A stretch of 64,000 nucleotides of DNA from Truepera radiovictrix DSM 17093 (GCF_000092425.1 NC_014221.1:2237001-2301000); one strand, 5' to 3'. Counted from the first letter of the stretch, positions 47,198 through 56,401 are shown. Notes: generated from the sequence alone by a model not told the origin. Made by a program: numbers and translations.

Positions 47198-49663
47198 CTA
47201 GTTGCCCCAGTCGAGCCAACCGACTCCGTCGTCGTCGGTAGAGGCGCCTGCAGCGGCACCCTCATCCGCACTGGCCTCCACGTCACCGCTAGGCTCGGCG
47301 ACCGCGGCCTCCCCTAGCGCGTCGAGCGCAGCCGAAGCGCCTTCCTCATCCGGGATACCCTCGAGCATAAAGCCGTTTTGCTCGCCCTGCAGCTCCCCTT
47401 GAGGGTTCGGGGGACCGAACCCCCCACCCTCCTGCGCTGGCGTCTGCGCGACTTGGGTCGTCACCGGCAGCGGTTGGGCGTAGGCTTGCACTTCGCTCGG
47501 GCTGATCTCGCGCCACTCGAGCGCCTCCAAGGGGGTCTCAGCGGTCGCGCGCGCGTTCGTGCGCGTGTCGATGGGGACGGTGATGTTGAGGTAGCTAAGG
47601 GGCTGGGCGCGCGCCCCTGGCTCGGTGCCGCTGACGAACGCCACCCGCGTCCCCTCCTCGGGGCTCGGCGCGGGCATCCCGGTCTGCAGGTCGATCTCGC
47701 GGAACACGATCCCCTCGGGGGCCGTGACCTCCCTAGAGGGGGTGCCGGCGAGCGCCTCCTCGACGAAGTTGCGCCACACCCAGACCGGCTGCCTCGAGCT
47801 GTTGACGAGCTCGCCACTTGGCATCGTCTTTGGCAAGCTGCGGTTGTCGTCGTAACCGATCCACACCGCCGCGACCAGCTCCGGCGTCAGGCCGACAAAC
47901 CAGATGTCGCGCTCGTCGTTTGTCGTCCCCGTCTTCCCCCCGACCCAGCGCCCGTCGATCGCGGCGCGGTTGGAGAGACCGAAGGGGTCGCGGTCGGTGA
48001 CGTTGCCGCGCAGCATGTCGAGCATCAAAAAGGCCGTCGTTTCGCTCCACACCTGCGTGCGGCGCGGCTGCGCTTCGTAGAGCACGTTGCCCTCGGCGTC
48101 GGTCACGCGCTCGATAAGGTGCGGCTGCACGTGAACGCCGCCGTTGGCAAAAGCGCCCATCGCGCTCGCGTGCACCAGCGGGGTCACCTCAAAGGCGCCG
48201 AGGGCGATCGACGGGACCGGCAGCAGGTTGTCGTAACCGAGCTGCGAGGCGCGCGTCACGACCGCTTGGGGCGTCAGCGCCTCGACGAGCTTGACCATCG
48301 GGATGTTGCGCGAGCGGTCGAGGTGCGAGCGCAGGGTGCGGAGCCCGTCAAAACCGCCGTCGTGGTTGCGCGGGGTCCAGGGTTCGGGGCGGCCCGGCTG
48401 CTCAAAGGCCGTCTCATCGTCGGTGATGAGACTCGCCTGGGTAAAACCGCCCTGCTCGAGCGCGGTCGCGACGATGATCGGTTTGAACGAGCTGCCGGGT
48501 TGCCGGCGCGCGCTCGTCGCGCGGTTAAAGGTGTCGCCGGTTTTGGCGTCGTCCCCAAGGCGCCCCCCCGCCATGGCGCGGATCCCCCCCGTCTGCGGGT
48601 CGATGCTGACCAGCGCCAGCTGCGCCTCCCCGGGGAGCAGCCCCTCGGGGTCCTGCGCGGCGCGGTTCGCCGCCTCCTGCTGGCGCGCGTCGATGGTGGT
48701 GTAGATGCGAAACCCCCCGGCGCGAAAGAGCAGGTTCGGAAACAGCCGGTTCATCTCGTTGCGCACGGCGAAGACCACGTGCGGGTTTAAGCTCGAGCCC
48801 ACCGTGCGCGCAACCCGCGGCTGCACGTCTAGGCGTTCGGGCTCACCGACGATCTCGCCCGCTTCGTCGTACTGCACGCGCCACCCGATGGGCTCTAGCG
48901 GGTAGCGCCAGGCGCGCTCGGCCATCTCTTGGCTCACCACGCCCTGCTCGACCATGTTGTTGAGAACGACCCGCATCGCGCGGCGCGTCGCGGCGAAGTC
49001 CTCGTAGTTGGTTTCGGGCGCCGGCAGGAGCCGCACCAGGTAGAGCGCCTCGGCGAGGTTGAGTTCAAGCGGGTCCTTGTCGAAGTAGGCGCGCGAGGCC
49101 GCGTGGATGCCGTAGAAGTTTTTGCCCCAGTAGACCACGTTGAGGTACTGCTGCAAGATCTCCTCTTTGGTGAGGCGGCGCTCGATCTCGATAGCGAGCA
49201 TGAGCTCCTTGACCTTGCGCTCTAGCGAGCGGTCGTTGGCGAGATCGGCGAGCAGGGTGTTTTTGGCGACCTGCGTCGTCAGCGTCGAACCGCCACGCCC
49301 TTGCCCCCCCAGGAACTCCTCGTAGGTCGCCCGCAAGAGCGCCAGGGTGTCAAAGCCGTAGTGACGGAAAAACGCGTCGTCTTCGGAGGCGACCAGGGCC
49401 GCGATGACCGCCGGGGAGACCTCATCGAGGGTTACGACGGTGCGGTTGGTCGGCGCCCCCCCCTCTTCGGTCACGGGCAGGATCTCGTCTAAGAGCTGCC
49501 CGTTGACGTCGAAGATCTGCGAGGTCGCGGTGTACTCGAGCTTCTCGATCTCGCTTACGGGCGGCAGCTCATCCGCCCAGCGAAACGCCGAGGCGGTCAG
49601 AAAGGCTGCCACCGACAGCGCGGGGGTGAGAAGCAACAGAAAAAGTCCCTGCAAAACCTTCAC
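47198..49663 (-). CDS. Class A penicillin-binding protein (transglycosylase/transpeptidase)
   Basis: Bifunctional cell-wall enzyme of about 821 residues, anchored by one N-terminal helix. The GT51 domain has EDDAFFRHYGFD (catalytic Glu), GGSTLTTQVAKN and YLNVVYWGKNFYGI. The transpeptidase has SXXK as SSFK, SRN (SRNIP) and KTGTT. A C-terminal region of about 100 residues is Glu/Ala/Pro-rich and disordered-looking, ending GWLDWGN. The GTG at 49663 is placed 6 nt after TATAGT (49670-49675), a leaderless arrangement, and puts the membrane helix at the N-terminus; the longer frame from 49726 is rejected. Confidence 0.93.
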   Translation of the reverse strand: MKVLQGLFLLLLTPALSVAAFLTASAFRWADELPPVSEIEKLEYTATSQIFDVNGQLLDEILPVTEEGGAPTNRTVVTLDEVSPAVIAALVASEDDAFFRHYGFDTLALLRATYEEFLGGQGRGGSTLTTQVAKNTLLADLANDRSLERKVKELMLAIEIERRLTKEEILQQYLNVVYWGKNFYGIHAASRAYFDKDPLELNLAEALYLVRLLPAPETNYEDFAATRRAMRVVLNNMVEQGVVSQEMAERAWRYPLEPIGWRVQYDEAGEIVGEPERLDVQPRVARTVGSSLNPHVVFAVRNEMNRLFPNLLFRAGGFRIYTTIDARQQEAANRAAQDPEGLLPGEAQLALVSIDPQTGGIRAMAGGRLGDDAKTGDTFNRATSARRQPGSSFKPIIVATALEQGGFTQASLITDDETAFEQPGRPEPWTPRNHDGGFDGLRTLRSHLDRSRNIPMVKLVEALTPQAVVTRASQLGYDNLLPVPSIALGAFEVTPLVHASAMGAFANGGVHVQPHLIERVTDAEGNVLYEAQPRRTQVWSETTAFLMLDMLRGNVTDRDPFGLSNRAAIDGRWVGGKTGTTNDERDIWFVGLTPELVAAVWIGYDDNRSLPKTMPSGELVNSSRQPVWVWRNFVEEALAGTPSREVTAPEGIVFREIDLQTGMPAPSPEEGTRVAFVSGTEPGARAQPLSYLNITVPIDTRTNARATAETPLEALEWREISPSEVQAYAQPLPVTTQVAQTPAQEGGGFGPPNPQGELQGEQNGFMLEGIPDEEGASAALDALGEAAVAEPSGDVEASADEGAAAGASTDDDGVGWLDWGN

Positions 49664-49758
49664 GGGGCCACTATAGCAAACGCACATGTGAAAGCCCGAC
49701 CCCGCTGCGACGGCTGCGTCTCGCACATCATCGCGCGCCCCGGGGTTACGGGGGGGGG

Positions 49759-49786
49759 TTTACAACGCGCGAAGATGTGTTAGACT
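49759..49786 (+). promoter_or_regulatory. Promoter of tRNA-Ala
   Basis: TTTACA (49759-49764), 16-nt spacer, TAGACT (49781-49786), 45 bp before the tRNA. Confidence 0.65.
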
Positions 49787-49831
49787 TTGTAGGCGAGCGC
49801 ACCGCTGTAGGTGCGCGGCTATCAGCGGCTT

Positions 49832-49908
<77 letters not shown>

Positions 49909-49937
49909 GAGAAACACCGTCTAGGACGTTACAAGCA

Positions 49938-49966
49938 AACCCCCGCAGCTCTGCGGGGTTTTCGCT
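49938..49966 (+). terminator. Terminator of tRNA-Ala
   Basis: AACCCCCGCAG pairs with CTGCGGGGTT (one bulged C), followed by TTCGCTTTT. It stands between the tRNA and the end of the integrase remnant. Confidence 0.8.
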
Positions 49967-50005
49967 TTTGGGGGGGATTGCACCTTATTTGCACCTACGG
50001 GGTTC

Positions 50006-51112
50006 TTAGTTCGTCCCGGTCTCTACCCTGCCCAAGAGCACATCTAGGCTTATCGCGGTGCGCTCCCTATGCTCTTCGAACATATGCGAGTAGCGGCGCA
50101 AGGTAAAAGAGGCGTCGGTGTGTCCTACGCGGTCGGCTATGGCCTGAGGGTCTATGCCCTGCTTCACCAGAAGAGACACGTACAGATGTCTGAGGTCGTG
50201 TAGACGCGCGTGCGGCATGTCAGCGGCCTTCTTAAGCTGTCCCCAGCTCCGTTCAAAGTTGCGCGGGTGAATGGGCGTGCCTGCTTCGGAGACGAACACA
50301 AGCCCGGTGTCAGGCCACATCTCCCCCAGCGCCGCGCGCTGCGCCTCTTGCGCCCTGCGGTGTGCCTCGAGCACGGCGTACATGTCCGGGGTGATCGCGA
50401 TGCGCCGCGTGCCCTGAGCGGTCTTAGGCGGGCTGTAGATAAAAGCCCCGTCACGATAGGTGAGCTGCTACCGAGTGTAGAGCTCACGCTCGCTCACGTC
50501 TACCCAGCGCAGCCCCAGCAGCTCGCCACGGCGTAGGCCGGTCGCCATCACGAGGTAAAAAGCAGCGAAGAGCCTATGCGAACGCGCGGTGTAGAGGAAG
50601 TGGGCAGCCTGTGCGCTGCTCCACAGCTCCATGTCTTTACGGGCCGCCTTGAGCGGATCGGTAGCCTCTACCGGGTTGCGCGTCACAAGCTGCCAGCGGA
50701 TCGCTTGCTTATAGGCGCTGAAGAGCAGTGTGCGCACGGCGTTCGCTGTCCGCACCCCGGTCGTGTCGGCAAGTTCCCCCATAAGCGTCTGCACGTCGAG
50801 CGGGGTGAGCTTGTCGAGGTTCTTGCGCCCCACCTTGGGCGTGATGTGCTTCTCAGTTAGGCGCTTGTAGGTGTCTACCGTGCTCGGTTTCACGTGCCGC
50901 GCTTTCTCGTCTAGCCAGCGCTCGAGGAAGTCTTTGACCGTCAGTTTCGTGTCTGAGTAGGGACCGCTCGCTAGGCGCTGCTTCAGCTCGGCGACCTTGG
51001 CGAGCGCTTCGGCCTGCGTCTTGCCGCTCACCCACCGGAAGCGCTGCTTTCCCGCTTTGTCGTAGCCCACCGTTACCTTACCGCGCCAGGTGCCGTTAGG
51101 CAGTTCGAACAT
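50006..51112 (-). pseudogene. Tyrosine recombinase (phage-type integrase) broken by one in-frame amber codon
   Basis: A single frame of 369 codons encodes a complete integrase apart from TAG at 50468-50470. The N-terminal part has an arm-binding-like domain (GTWRGKVTVGYDKAGKQRF) and a SAM-like core-binding domain. The first catalytic Arg is in ATGLRRGELLGLRW. After the stop the frame goes on with QLTYRDGAFIYSPPKT, LHDLRHLYVSLLV (His-x-x-Arg), GHTDASFTLRRYSHMF (second His and Tyr). TAG is followed by CAG, so a CAG to TAG change explains it. Either the gene is newly dead, or the stop is read through or a sequencing error. It begins 7 bp after the toxin stop, in one unit with the toxin-antitoxin pair. 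Confidence 0.9.
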
Positions 51113-51119
51113 AGAGCCC

Positions 51120-51416
51120 TCACCGCTTACCCGCTACCCCGTACACGTCGCGCTTATCGTCCTCTTGGCGGATGCCGATGACGACCACCGTTACCCGTCC
51201 CTCAAGTACCCCCACTTGATAGATGGTGCGGTAACGCTGCCCCGCCGCCCGAAGGCTCCGGTAGTCCTTGAGGCTCCCACTTAGCGGCTTGCCTTTTGCC
51301 ATAGGCTCAGTCTCGAGTTCAGAGGCTTTGCGGATGATCGCCGCGCGCGTCCGGGTGTCAGTGATCGCCTCGAGGTCGGCGTCCGCTTCACGAGTAAAGA
51401 CAACCTCAAAGGTCAA
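51120..51416 (-). CDS. RelE/ParE-family toxin
   Basis: A 98-residue toxin of the RelE/ParE superfamily, whose members cut mRNA on the ribosome or poison gyrase. The fold is visible: VVFTREADADLEAI at the N-terminus, KPLSGSLKDYRSLRAAGQRY and RTIYQVGVLEGRVTVVVIGI, ending in a basic helix (KRDVYGVAGKR). Which activity it has cannot be read. The ATG overlaps the antitoxin stop by 4 bases (ATGA). Confidence 0.85.
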   Translation of the reverse strand: MTFEVVFTREADADLEAITDTRTRAAIIRKASELETEPMAKGKPLSGSLKDYRSLRAAGQRYRTIYQVGVLEGRVTVVVIGIRQEDDKRDVYGVAGKR

Positions 51417-51835
51417 CGCTTCACACCGTACTTCGCCGCAATGTCCTTGAGGGAAATCATCTTGGTCTCGCCCGCCTCATGCCGACGCACGCGCTCTAGG
51501 ATGTCCGGAATCTCGTCCAAAACCGCGTCCGTCTCGGGGTCGCCGGTGTAGGGCACGCCCGCGGCGGTGAGGCGCTCGGGGGCGCTTTGAACGTCGTGTT
51601 CGTACTCGAGCAGGTCGGAGACGGCGTAGCGCTTGCCGGTAAGCTGCTCTAGGCCACACAGCACCCGTCCGGCTACCTCTAGGTCGATCCGTTCGGGTTG
51701 CTCGCTGGCGAGTCGGTAGAGGGTTGTGCGCGACACGCTGCGGCCCGCCTCTGCAAGACACCGGTTAAGTGCATAGACCGTCACCCGTTCCCGGCGTAGC
51801 AAGTCGTGTAGTTTCCATTTCAGTACGGGTCCCAT
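51413..51835 (-). CDS. HTH-domain antitoxin/regulator of the toxin
   Basis: A 140-residue protein with two parts. Residues 8-70 are a Cro/CI-like helix-turn-helix (VTVYALNRCLAEAG, SRTTLYRLAS). Residues 95-140 are a charged helical tail (VLDEIPDILERVRRHE, then MISLKDIAAKYGV) that may wrap the toxin. Order antitoxin-toxin with a 4-base overlap is typical. It may double as the regulator of the integrase gene, which follows in the same unit. AGGT precedes the ATG. Confidence 0.75.
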   Translation of the reverse strand: MGPVLKWKLHDLLRRERVTVYALNRCLAEAGRSVSRTTLYRLASEQPERIDLEVAGRVLCGLEQLTGKRYAVSDLLEYEHDVQSAPERLTAAGVPYTGDPETDAVLDEIPDILERVRRHEAGETKMISLKDIAAKYGVKR

Positions 51836-52272
51836 ACCTCGATAGATCAGTACAGGGCGTATTGTAGTGTAGAGCAGTCCATCATAAATTAACAGTATGT
51901 AAACACGCGTGGTGCTATAGGGGCGTCAAAGGGTGATCCGCGGCCAAGGTGCACATCTCTAACAGAACAGGAGCCTGCCGCCACCGGTCTCAGCGTCACA
52001 CACGGCGGCTGGCTCAGCATCTCTAACCTCATCACCTCTCCTCACGCGCGCCACGAAGGGCTCGCCTCCGCCGCGGCGGCAGCGTTTTTGGCTCGGAGCC
52101 GCCAGCAGCGCCGCCGCTTGGCCCAACTCCAGGTTCCGAGGATGACGGGGCGGCTCGGCTACGCGTGGCGCCGGTTTAAAGCCCTCTGCCTGGCGACCTC
52201 GAGACGCCCCGAGGCGACCTCATGGCGCGTTAAGCTGGGGGCACCAAGCTAAAGACGCCTTAGGAGGTCACC
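51836..52272. other. AT-richer promoter region and right end of the integrated element
   Basis: About 437 bases. The first 70 are unusually AT-rich and hold TACAAT and TACACT boxes (51861-51871, minus strand) for the antitoxin. From about 51894 to 52252 the plus strand is open but without ATG, GTG or TTG in its first half; the translation is Ala/Arg-rich and unlike known families. No copy of the tRNA-Ala 3' end could be found that would mark the outer attachment site. Confidence 0.4.
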
Positions 52273-52704
52273 ATGCTCGTCGGCATCTCCCCCGTTATCG
52301 GCCCCGACCTACTCGCCACCCTCTACCGCATGGGTCACGGCGACGAGATCGTGCTAGCGGACGCGCACTTCCCCGGCGACGCCTGTAACGCGCGGGTCCT
52401 GCGCGCCGACGGCCTCAAGGTCACGGCGCTCCTCGAGGGCATCTTGCCGCTTTTCGTGCTCGACACTTACGTCCCCGCACCCCTTGTGATGATGGCAGCC
52501 GTTCCCGGCGACACCTTGGACCCAAACGTCGAGGCGTCCTTTAGAGCGGTTGTAGACCGCTTCTACCCGGACACCCCAGCGGTTGCTCGCATCTCCAGAG
52601 CCGACTTCTACGCTCGAGCCCGCGCCGCCTTTGCGGTCGTCATGACCGGCGAGACCGCCAAGTACGGCAACCTGATCTTGACCAAAGGGGTTACGCCGGT
52701 TTAG
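52273..52704 (+). CDS. fucU: RbsD/FucU-family sugar mutarotase (L-fucose mutarotase-like)
   Basis: Interconverts the alpha and beta anomers of L-fucose or a related sugar. A 143-residue protein with the family signature MLVGISPVIGPDLLATL, GHGDEIVLADAHFP (catalytic His and Asp) and the C-terminal YGNLILTKGV. FucU is favoured over RbsD by length and by the GHGDEIV block. A strong ribosome binding site TAGGAGG precedes the ATG. No other fucose genes are nearby. Confidence 0.88.
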   Translation: MLVGISPVIGPDLLATLYRMGHGDEIVLADAHFPGDACNARVLRADGLKVTALLEGILPLFVLDTYVPAPLVMMAAVPGDTLDPNVEASFRAVVDRFYPDTPAVARISRADFYARARAAFAVVMTGETAKYGNLILTKGVTPV

Positions 52705-52789
52705 GGTTCGTGCAGACCTCGCGCCGCAGTTTTCTGGCGCCTGAGTACTGACCCCTGACCCCTGACCGCTGTTTTCGTCTCCTAACGTG

Positions 52790-52818
52790 TTGACTTTCGT
52801 GCCCCCTTTCACTAGAGT
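52790..52818 (+). promoter_or_regulatory. Promoter of the DEAD-box helicase gene
   Basis: TTGACT (52790-52795), 17-nt spacer, TAGAGT (52813-52818). It leaves a leader of about 98 nt, similar in length to the csp leader. Confidence 0.75.
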
Positions 52819-52923
52819 GGGGAGCGGCACAGACCTGCTGCGCCTTTTTACCCCACGGACTCAAAGCTTAGGTGCTGTTCTAAGTACGGGTTGAGGTTCA
52901 AGCAGGCCCAGAAAGGAACCACC

Positions 52924-54504
52924 ATGTTTCATGACCTCCCCTTGCGGGCGTCCCTATCGCGGGCGCTCGAGGCGAAGGGCTTTTCTACCCCTACGACCAT
53001 CCAAGCCGCTACCTTGCCCCACGCGCTCGCCGGCGGCGACGTGCTTGGTTTGGCACGCACCGGCACCGGCAAGACGCTCGCTTTTGGCCTGCCGATCGCC
53101 AACCGTCTAGAGCCCGAGAGTGCGCGCGGGCGCGCGCCGCGGGCGCTGATCCTGACGCCCACGCGCGAACTCGCCCTGCAGGTCGCGGGGGAGCTCGAGT
53201 GGCTCGCCCCCGAGCACAACGTCGTCACGGTCTACGGCGGCACTGGTTACGGCAAACAGGCGAGCGACCTCAAACGCGGCGCCGACATCGTCGTCGCCAC
53301 CCCCGGCCGCGCCGTGGACTACTACAAACAGGGCGTCTTGCAGCTTTCGCGCGTCGAGGTCGCCGTCTTGGACGAAGCCGACGAGATGCTCAACGCGGGC
53401 TTTGAAGAGGACGTTGAGCTGCTCCTGGCCGCGACCCCACAGGAGCGCCAGACGCTGCTTTTTTCCGCCACCTTGCCCCGCTGGGCCGAAAGCCTCGCCG
53501 CGCGGCACCTGCGCGACCCGCTGCGCGCGAACGTCACGAGCGACGAGAGCGTCTCGTACGACGAGGTGGCGATCGAAGCGCCCCTGGCATCTCGCTTGGG
53601 CGTGCTGAGCGACGTGCTGCACGTTCACGGTACGGGGGCGTCCATCGTCTTTACCCGTACCAAAGCCGAGGTCGACGAGCTCGCCAAGGCGCTCACCAGC
53701 CTCGGCCACCTCGCCGAAGCGGTCCACGGCGACCTCAACCAGGTGCAGCGCGAACGGGTTTTGGAGCGCTTCCGCGCCTCACAGGTGACCGTTTTGGTGG
53801 CGACCGACGTCGCCGCACGTGGCCTCGATATCCCCGAAGTCGACCTCGTCGTTCACTACCGCTTCCCCGAGCAGCCCGAGCGCTACCAACACCGGAGCGG
53901 TCGGACCGGTCGCGCGGGGCGCGCGGGCACCGTCGTGCTGCTCTATAGCCCCCGCGAACGGCGCGAGCTGGCCCTTTTGGAGCGGGCTATCGCGCGGCGC
54001 ATCGAGCGTGCCGGCGCCCCCCGCCCCCAAGACGTGCAGCGCGCGAAGCTCGCCGGTCTGCAGCGCAACCTCGCCGCTCAGCGCGACGACGACCGCTCGG
54101 CGTGGCGCGCGGTCGCGCAAGCGTGGATCGACGCGAAAGACGTCGACGCTCTGGCGGGCTTGCTCGCGCTCACCCTGGGCGGCGCTCCCGCACCGCGCAG
54201 CTTGCTCACGGGTGAGGAGGGCTGGACGACGCTGAAGCTCACCGGCCGCCCCTTGAGCGTGCCGCAGACCGTGCGCATGCTCAAGCAAGCCGGCGCCGGC
54301 GACATCGGTCGCGTTCAGAGCGCTAGGGACGGCGCCTACGCCGACTTGCGGCCGGAGGAAGCCGAGCGGCTGGGGGGCGAGGTTGAAGGTCTTCAGATCG
54401 AGGAGGCCACCTATGTCGAAGCGCCCCCCGCCGACACCCGCCCTCGCCGCCCCACCCGTCGCCCCGAGGGGCCGCGCACGCGCGCGCCGCGCTACCGGGC
54501 GTAA
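52924..54504 (+). CDS. DEAD-box RNA helicase, Hera-like
   Basis: A 526-residue ATP-dependent RNA helicase. Q motif GFSTPTTIQAATLP, motif I ARTGTGKT, TPTRELALQ, motif II DEADEML, motif III SAT, then HRSGRTGRAGR-like motif VI (HRSGRTGRAGRAGT). After the RecA domains comes a C-terminal part with a helical dimerisation-like region and a DbpA-type RNA-binding fold (WTTLKLTGRPLSVPQTV, IGRVQSARDGAYADL), then a basic Arg/Pro tail. This is the layout of Thermus Hera, which works on rRNA or cold-stalled RNA. The ATG at 52924 follows AAAGGAAC. Confidence 0.93.
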   Translation: MFHDLPLRASLSRALEAKGFSTPTTIQAATLPHALAGGDVLGLARTGTGKTLAFGLPIANRLEPESARGRAPRALILTPTRELALQVAGELEWLAPEHNVVTVYGGTGYGKQASDLKRGADIVVATPGRAVDYYKQGVLQLSRVEVAVLDEADEMLNAGFEEDVELLLAATPQERQTLLFSATLPRWAESLAARHLRDPLRANVTSDESVSYDEVAIEAPLASRLGVLSDVLHVHGTGASIVFTRTKAEVDELAKALTSLGHLAEAVHGDLNQVQRERVLERFRASQVTVLVATDVAARGLDIPEVDLVVHYRFPEQPERYQHRSGRTGRAGRAGTVVLLYSPRERRELALLERAIARRIERAGAPRPQDVQRAKLAGLQRNLAAQRDDDRSAWRAVAQAWIDAKDVDALAGLLALTLGGAPAPRSLLTGEEGWTTLKLTGRPLSVPQTVRMLKQAGAGDIGRVQSARDGAYADLRPEEAERLGGEVEGLQIEEATYVEAPPADTRPRRPTRRPEGPRTRAPRYRA

Positions 54505-54588
54505 TCGTAGCTTCGGAAAGACCGCGGCGTGCGGCGCGTGGTTCAAAGCGTCACGCGCTGCACGCCCACAACCGGCTAAAACGTGAAA

Positions 54589-54613
54589 GAGGAGGCAGGC
54601 GCCTCCTCCTTTT
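54589..54613 (+). terminator. Terminator of the DEAD-box helicase gene
   Basis: GAGGAGGC and GCCTCCTC form an 8-bp perfect stem around AGGC, followed by CTTTT. Confidence 0.85.
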
Positions 54614-54635
54614 GGTGATCGGTGACGCGTAGCTG

Positions 54636-54893
54636 CTAACGTCGCCCTTGAATGGCTTTGACGATAAAGAGCAGCACGACCGCCCCGATCACCGCGACGA
54701 ACAGACTCGGCAGGTTAAACCCCGTCACGGTCGGTCCGGCGTCGAGGAAGTCGAAGATAAAGCCGCCGATAAACGCCCCGGCGATGCCGACGATAATGTC
54801 GAGCAAACAGCCCTGTTGGCGGTTCGTTCCGGCGATCAAGCTGGCGATCCAGCCGGCGAGGGCACCCAGAATAATCCACGAAATGAGACTCAT
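54636..54893 (-). CDS. GlsB/YeaQ/YmgE-family small membrane protein
   Basis: An 85-residue, three-helix membrane protein of the transglycosylase-associated family. It has the Gly-rich pattern IILGALAGWIASLIAGTNRQ, CLLDIIVGIAGAFIGGFIFDFL and a final VIGAVVLLFIVKAI. Homologues are often stress-induced; the function is unproven. AAGGAGG precedes the ATG. Confidence 0.92.
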   Translation of the reverse strand: MSLISWIILGALAGWIASLIAGTNRQQGCLLDIIVGIAGAFIGGFIFDFLDAGPTVTGFNLPSLFVAVIGAVVLLFIVKAIQGRR

Positions 54894-54986
54894 CGTTGAC
54901 CTCCTTGCACAAGTTTAGCGGAAAAGGCGTCCTGCACAAAGCGCGGTGAGGGCGCCGTGCTATCTCGCGCGTGCTACCTTGCGGGG

Positions 54987-55763
54987 GTGAGCGAAGCGCA
55001 CCCCTTACCGACGCACGTGATCGGTGATCTGCACGGCCACTTGGCGGTCTTCGAGGGGCTGCTTGGGCGCGCCGGGTTGTGTCGTGACGGGCGCTGGTCC
55101 GGCGGCGCGGCGCGGCTACTGCTGCTGGGCGACTTTTTCAACCGCGGCCCCCAGGGGTTAGGGTGCTTAGAGCTCGCGATGCGGCTGCAGGAGGAGGCTG
55201 AGCGCGCGAGCGGCGGGGTGGAGGCGCTCATCGGCAACCACGACCTGCTCCTTTTGGCCGCCTACCGTTTCGGAGAGGGTTCCGGCTCGAGCGGAACGTT
55301 CGTCACCAGGTGGCGCGACAACGGGGGTGTGGCGGCCGACCTCGAGCGCTTCGGCGACGCCCACGCCACCTGGCTCAGCGCGCGCCCCGCGCTCTTGCGC
55401 GCGGGCGGCACGCTCTACCTGCACGCCGACGCGACGTTCTATGACGCCATGGGCGCGAGCATCGAGGCGGTCAACCGCGCCTTTTGGACCCTTCTAGCGG
55501 GGCGCGACGCGGCCGCTTGGGAGCGGCTGCTGGACGCTTTTGCCGAACACAAGGCGTTTTGGGGGGCGGGCGAGCGACGCGCGCGGGGGACGCTCGAGCG
55601 CTTCGGCGCGCGGCGGCTGGTGCACGCGCACACCCCCATCTCGAAGCTGACGGGACAGCCCTCCGCCACCGTCACGGCGCCCCTGGTCTACCACGGCGGC
55701 CTCTGCACCGACGTCGACCACGAGCTCTACCGCGGCGGCCCCGGTTTCATCTACCGCCCTTGA
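54987..55763 (+). CDS. Metallophosphoesterase (PPP-like)
   Basis: A 258-residue calcineurin-like phosphoesterase. The metal-site motifs are in order: GDLHGH, LGDFFNRGP, GNHDLLL, then LHAD and VHAHTP. It resembles bacterial serine/threonine phosphatases and ApaH-like enzymes; the substrate is unknown. The GTG at 54987 is exactly 6 nt after TACCTT (54975-54980) and begins just before the first motif, so it is preferred over the start at 54957. It runs into the convergent gene by 13 bp. Confidence 0.87.
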   Translation: MSEAHPLPTHVIGDLHGHLAVFEGLLGRAGLCRDGRWSGGAARLLLLGDFFNRGPQGLGCLELAMRLQEEAERASGGVEALIGNHDLLLLAAYRFGEGSGSSGTFVTRWRDNGGVAADLERFGDAHATWLSARPALLRAGGTLYLHADATFYDAMGASIEAVNRAFWTLLAGRDAAAWERLLDAFAEHKAFWGAGERRARGTLERFGARRLVHAHTPISKLTGQPSATVTAPLVYHGGLCTDVDHELYRGGPGFIYRP

Positions 55764-56311
55764 CGGCGCGGTGCAGTTTCATGGGGCAGCGCGGCGACGG
55801 CTTCGCGCAGCGCCGACGCGCAGGGGCTCGGCTGCACCGGAAAGCGCAGCAGCGGCACCCCCGCAGCCGCCAAAGCGCGCTCCACGAAGGCGTCCCTGGC
55901 CCTGCGCTCAGGCCGCGCGTGCGTCTTGTCGTCGAGTTCGATCGCGCAGAGGATGCGCGCGCTGTGGGGGTCGCAGAGGGCGAAGTCGACGTGTTTCGCG
56001 GCGATGCGGTTGCGTGCCCTCTGCCGCTCACTCGGGGCAAGCCCCCCCTTTACGCTCACGAGGTCGCTCAGACGGACCTTGCCGAACACGCGGTAGGGCT
56101 GGCCCTGCAACGCGGCCTCGAGCTGCCGCAAAAACGCCCTTTCGGCGGGCGTAAAGAGGGCCGCGCGCGCCACGTAGGGGTAGGTGGCGGGCTCGCGGCG
56201 CGCCCGCTTGGCGCTTAGCAACGTGACGATGAGAAGCACGATGAGGAGCGCGAGGGCGAGCAGAAGGGCGGGAAGGGGGAGGTCTAGGGGCAACGAGAGA
56301 GGCGACGTCAT
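55751..56311 (-). CDS. Membrane-anchored DUF2726 protein (nuclease-like)
   Basis: A 186-residue protein with one N-terminal helix (about residues 10-31) followed by a DUF2726 domain: LFTPAERAFLRQLEAALQG, VFGKVRLSDLV, then VDFALCDPHSARILCAIELDDKTH. The last segment, with Asp, Glu and Lys, resembles a PD-(D/E)XK nuclease core. Its role is unknown. The start at 56311 keeps the membrane helix and drops 17 codons without character. It converges with the phosphoesterase gene. Confidence 0.8.
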   Translation of the reverse strand: MTSPLSLPLDLPLPALLLALALLIVLLIVTLLSAKRARREPATYPYVARAALFTPAERAFLRQLEAALQGQPYRVFGKVRLSDLVSVKGGLAPSERQRARNRIAAKHVDFALCDPHSARILCAIELDDKTHARPERRARDAFVERALAAAGVPLLRFPVQPSPCASALREAVAALPHETAPRRQGR

Positions 56312-56401
56312 GGTCAAAGCATGATACGCAGGCCCGAGAGAAGACGCTGCTGCATTCTCCACACCCGGCGACGCTGCCCGAGCGTCCTGCTACCCTAGAG
56401 C

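Noticed and set aside
47378-48790. 470-residue plus-strand ORF opposite the penicillin-binding protein
   Set aside because: Arg/Val/Gly-rich shadow; the class A PBP motifs are on the minus strand.
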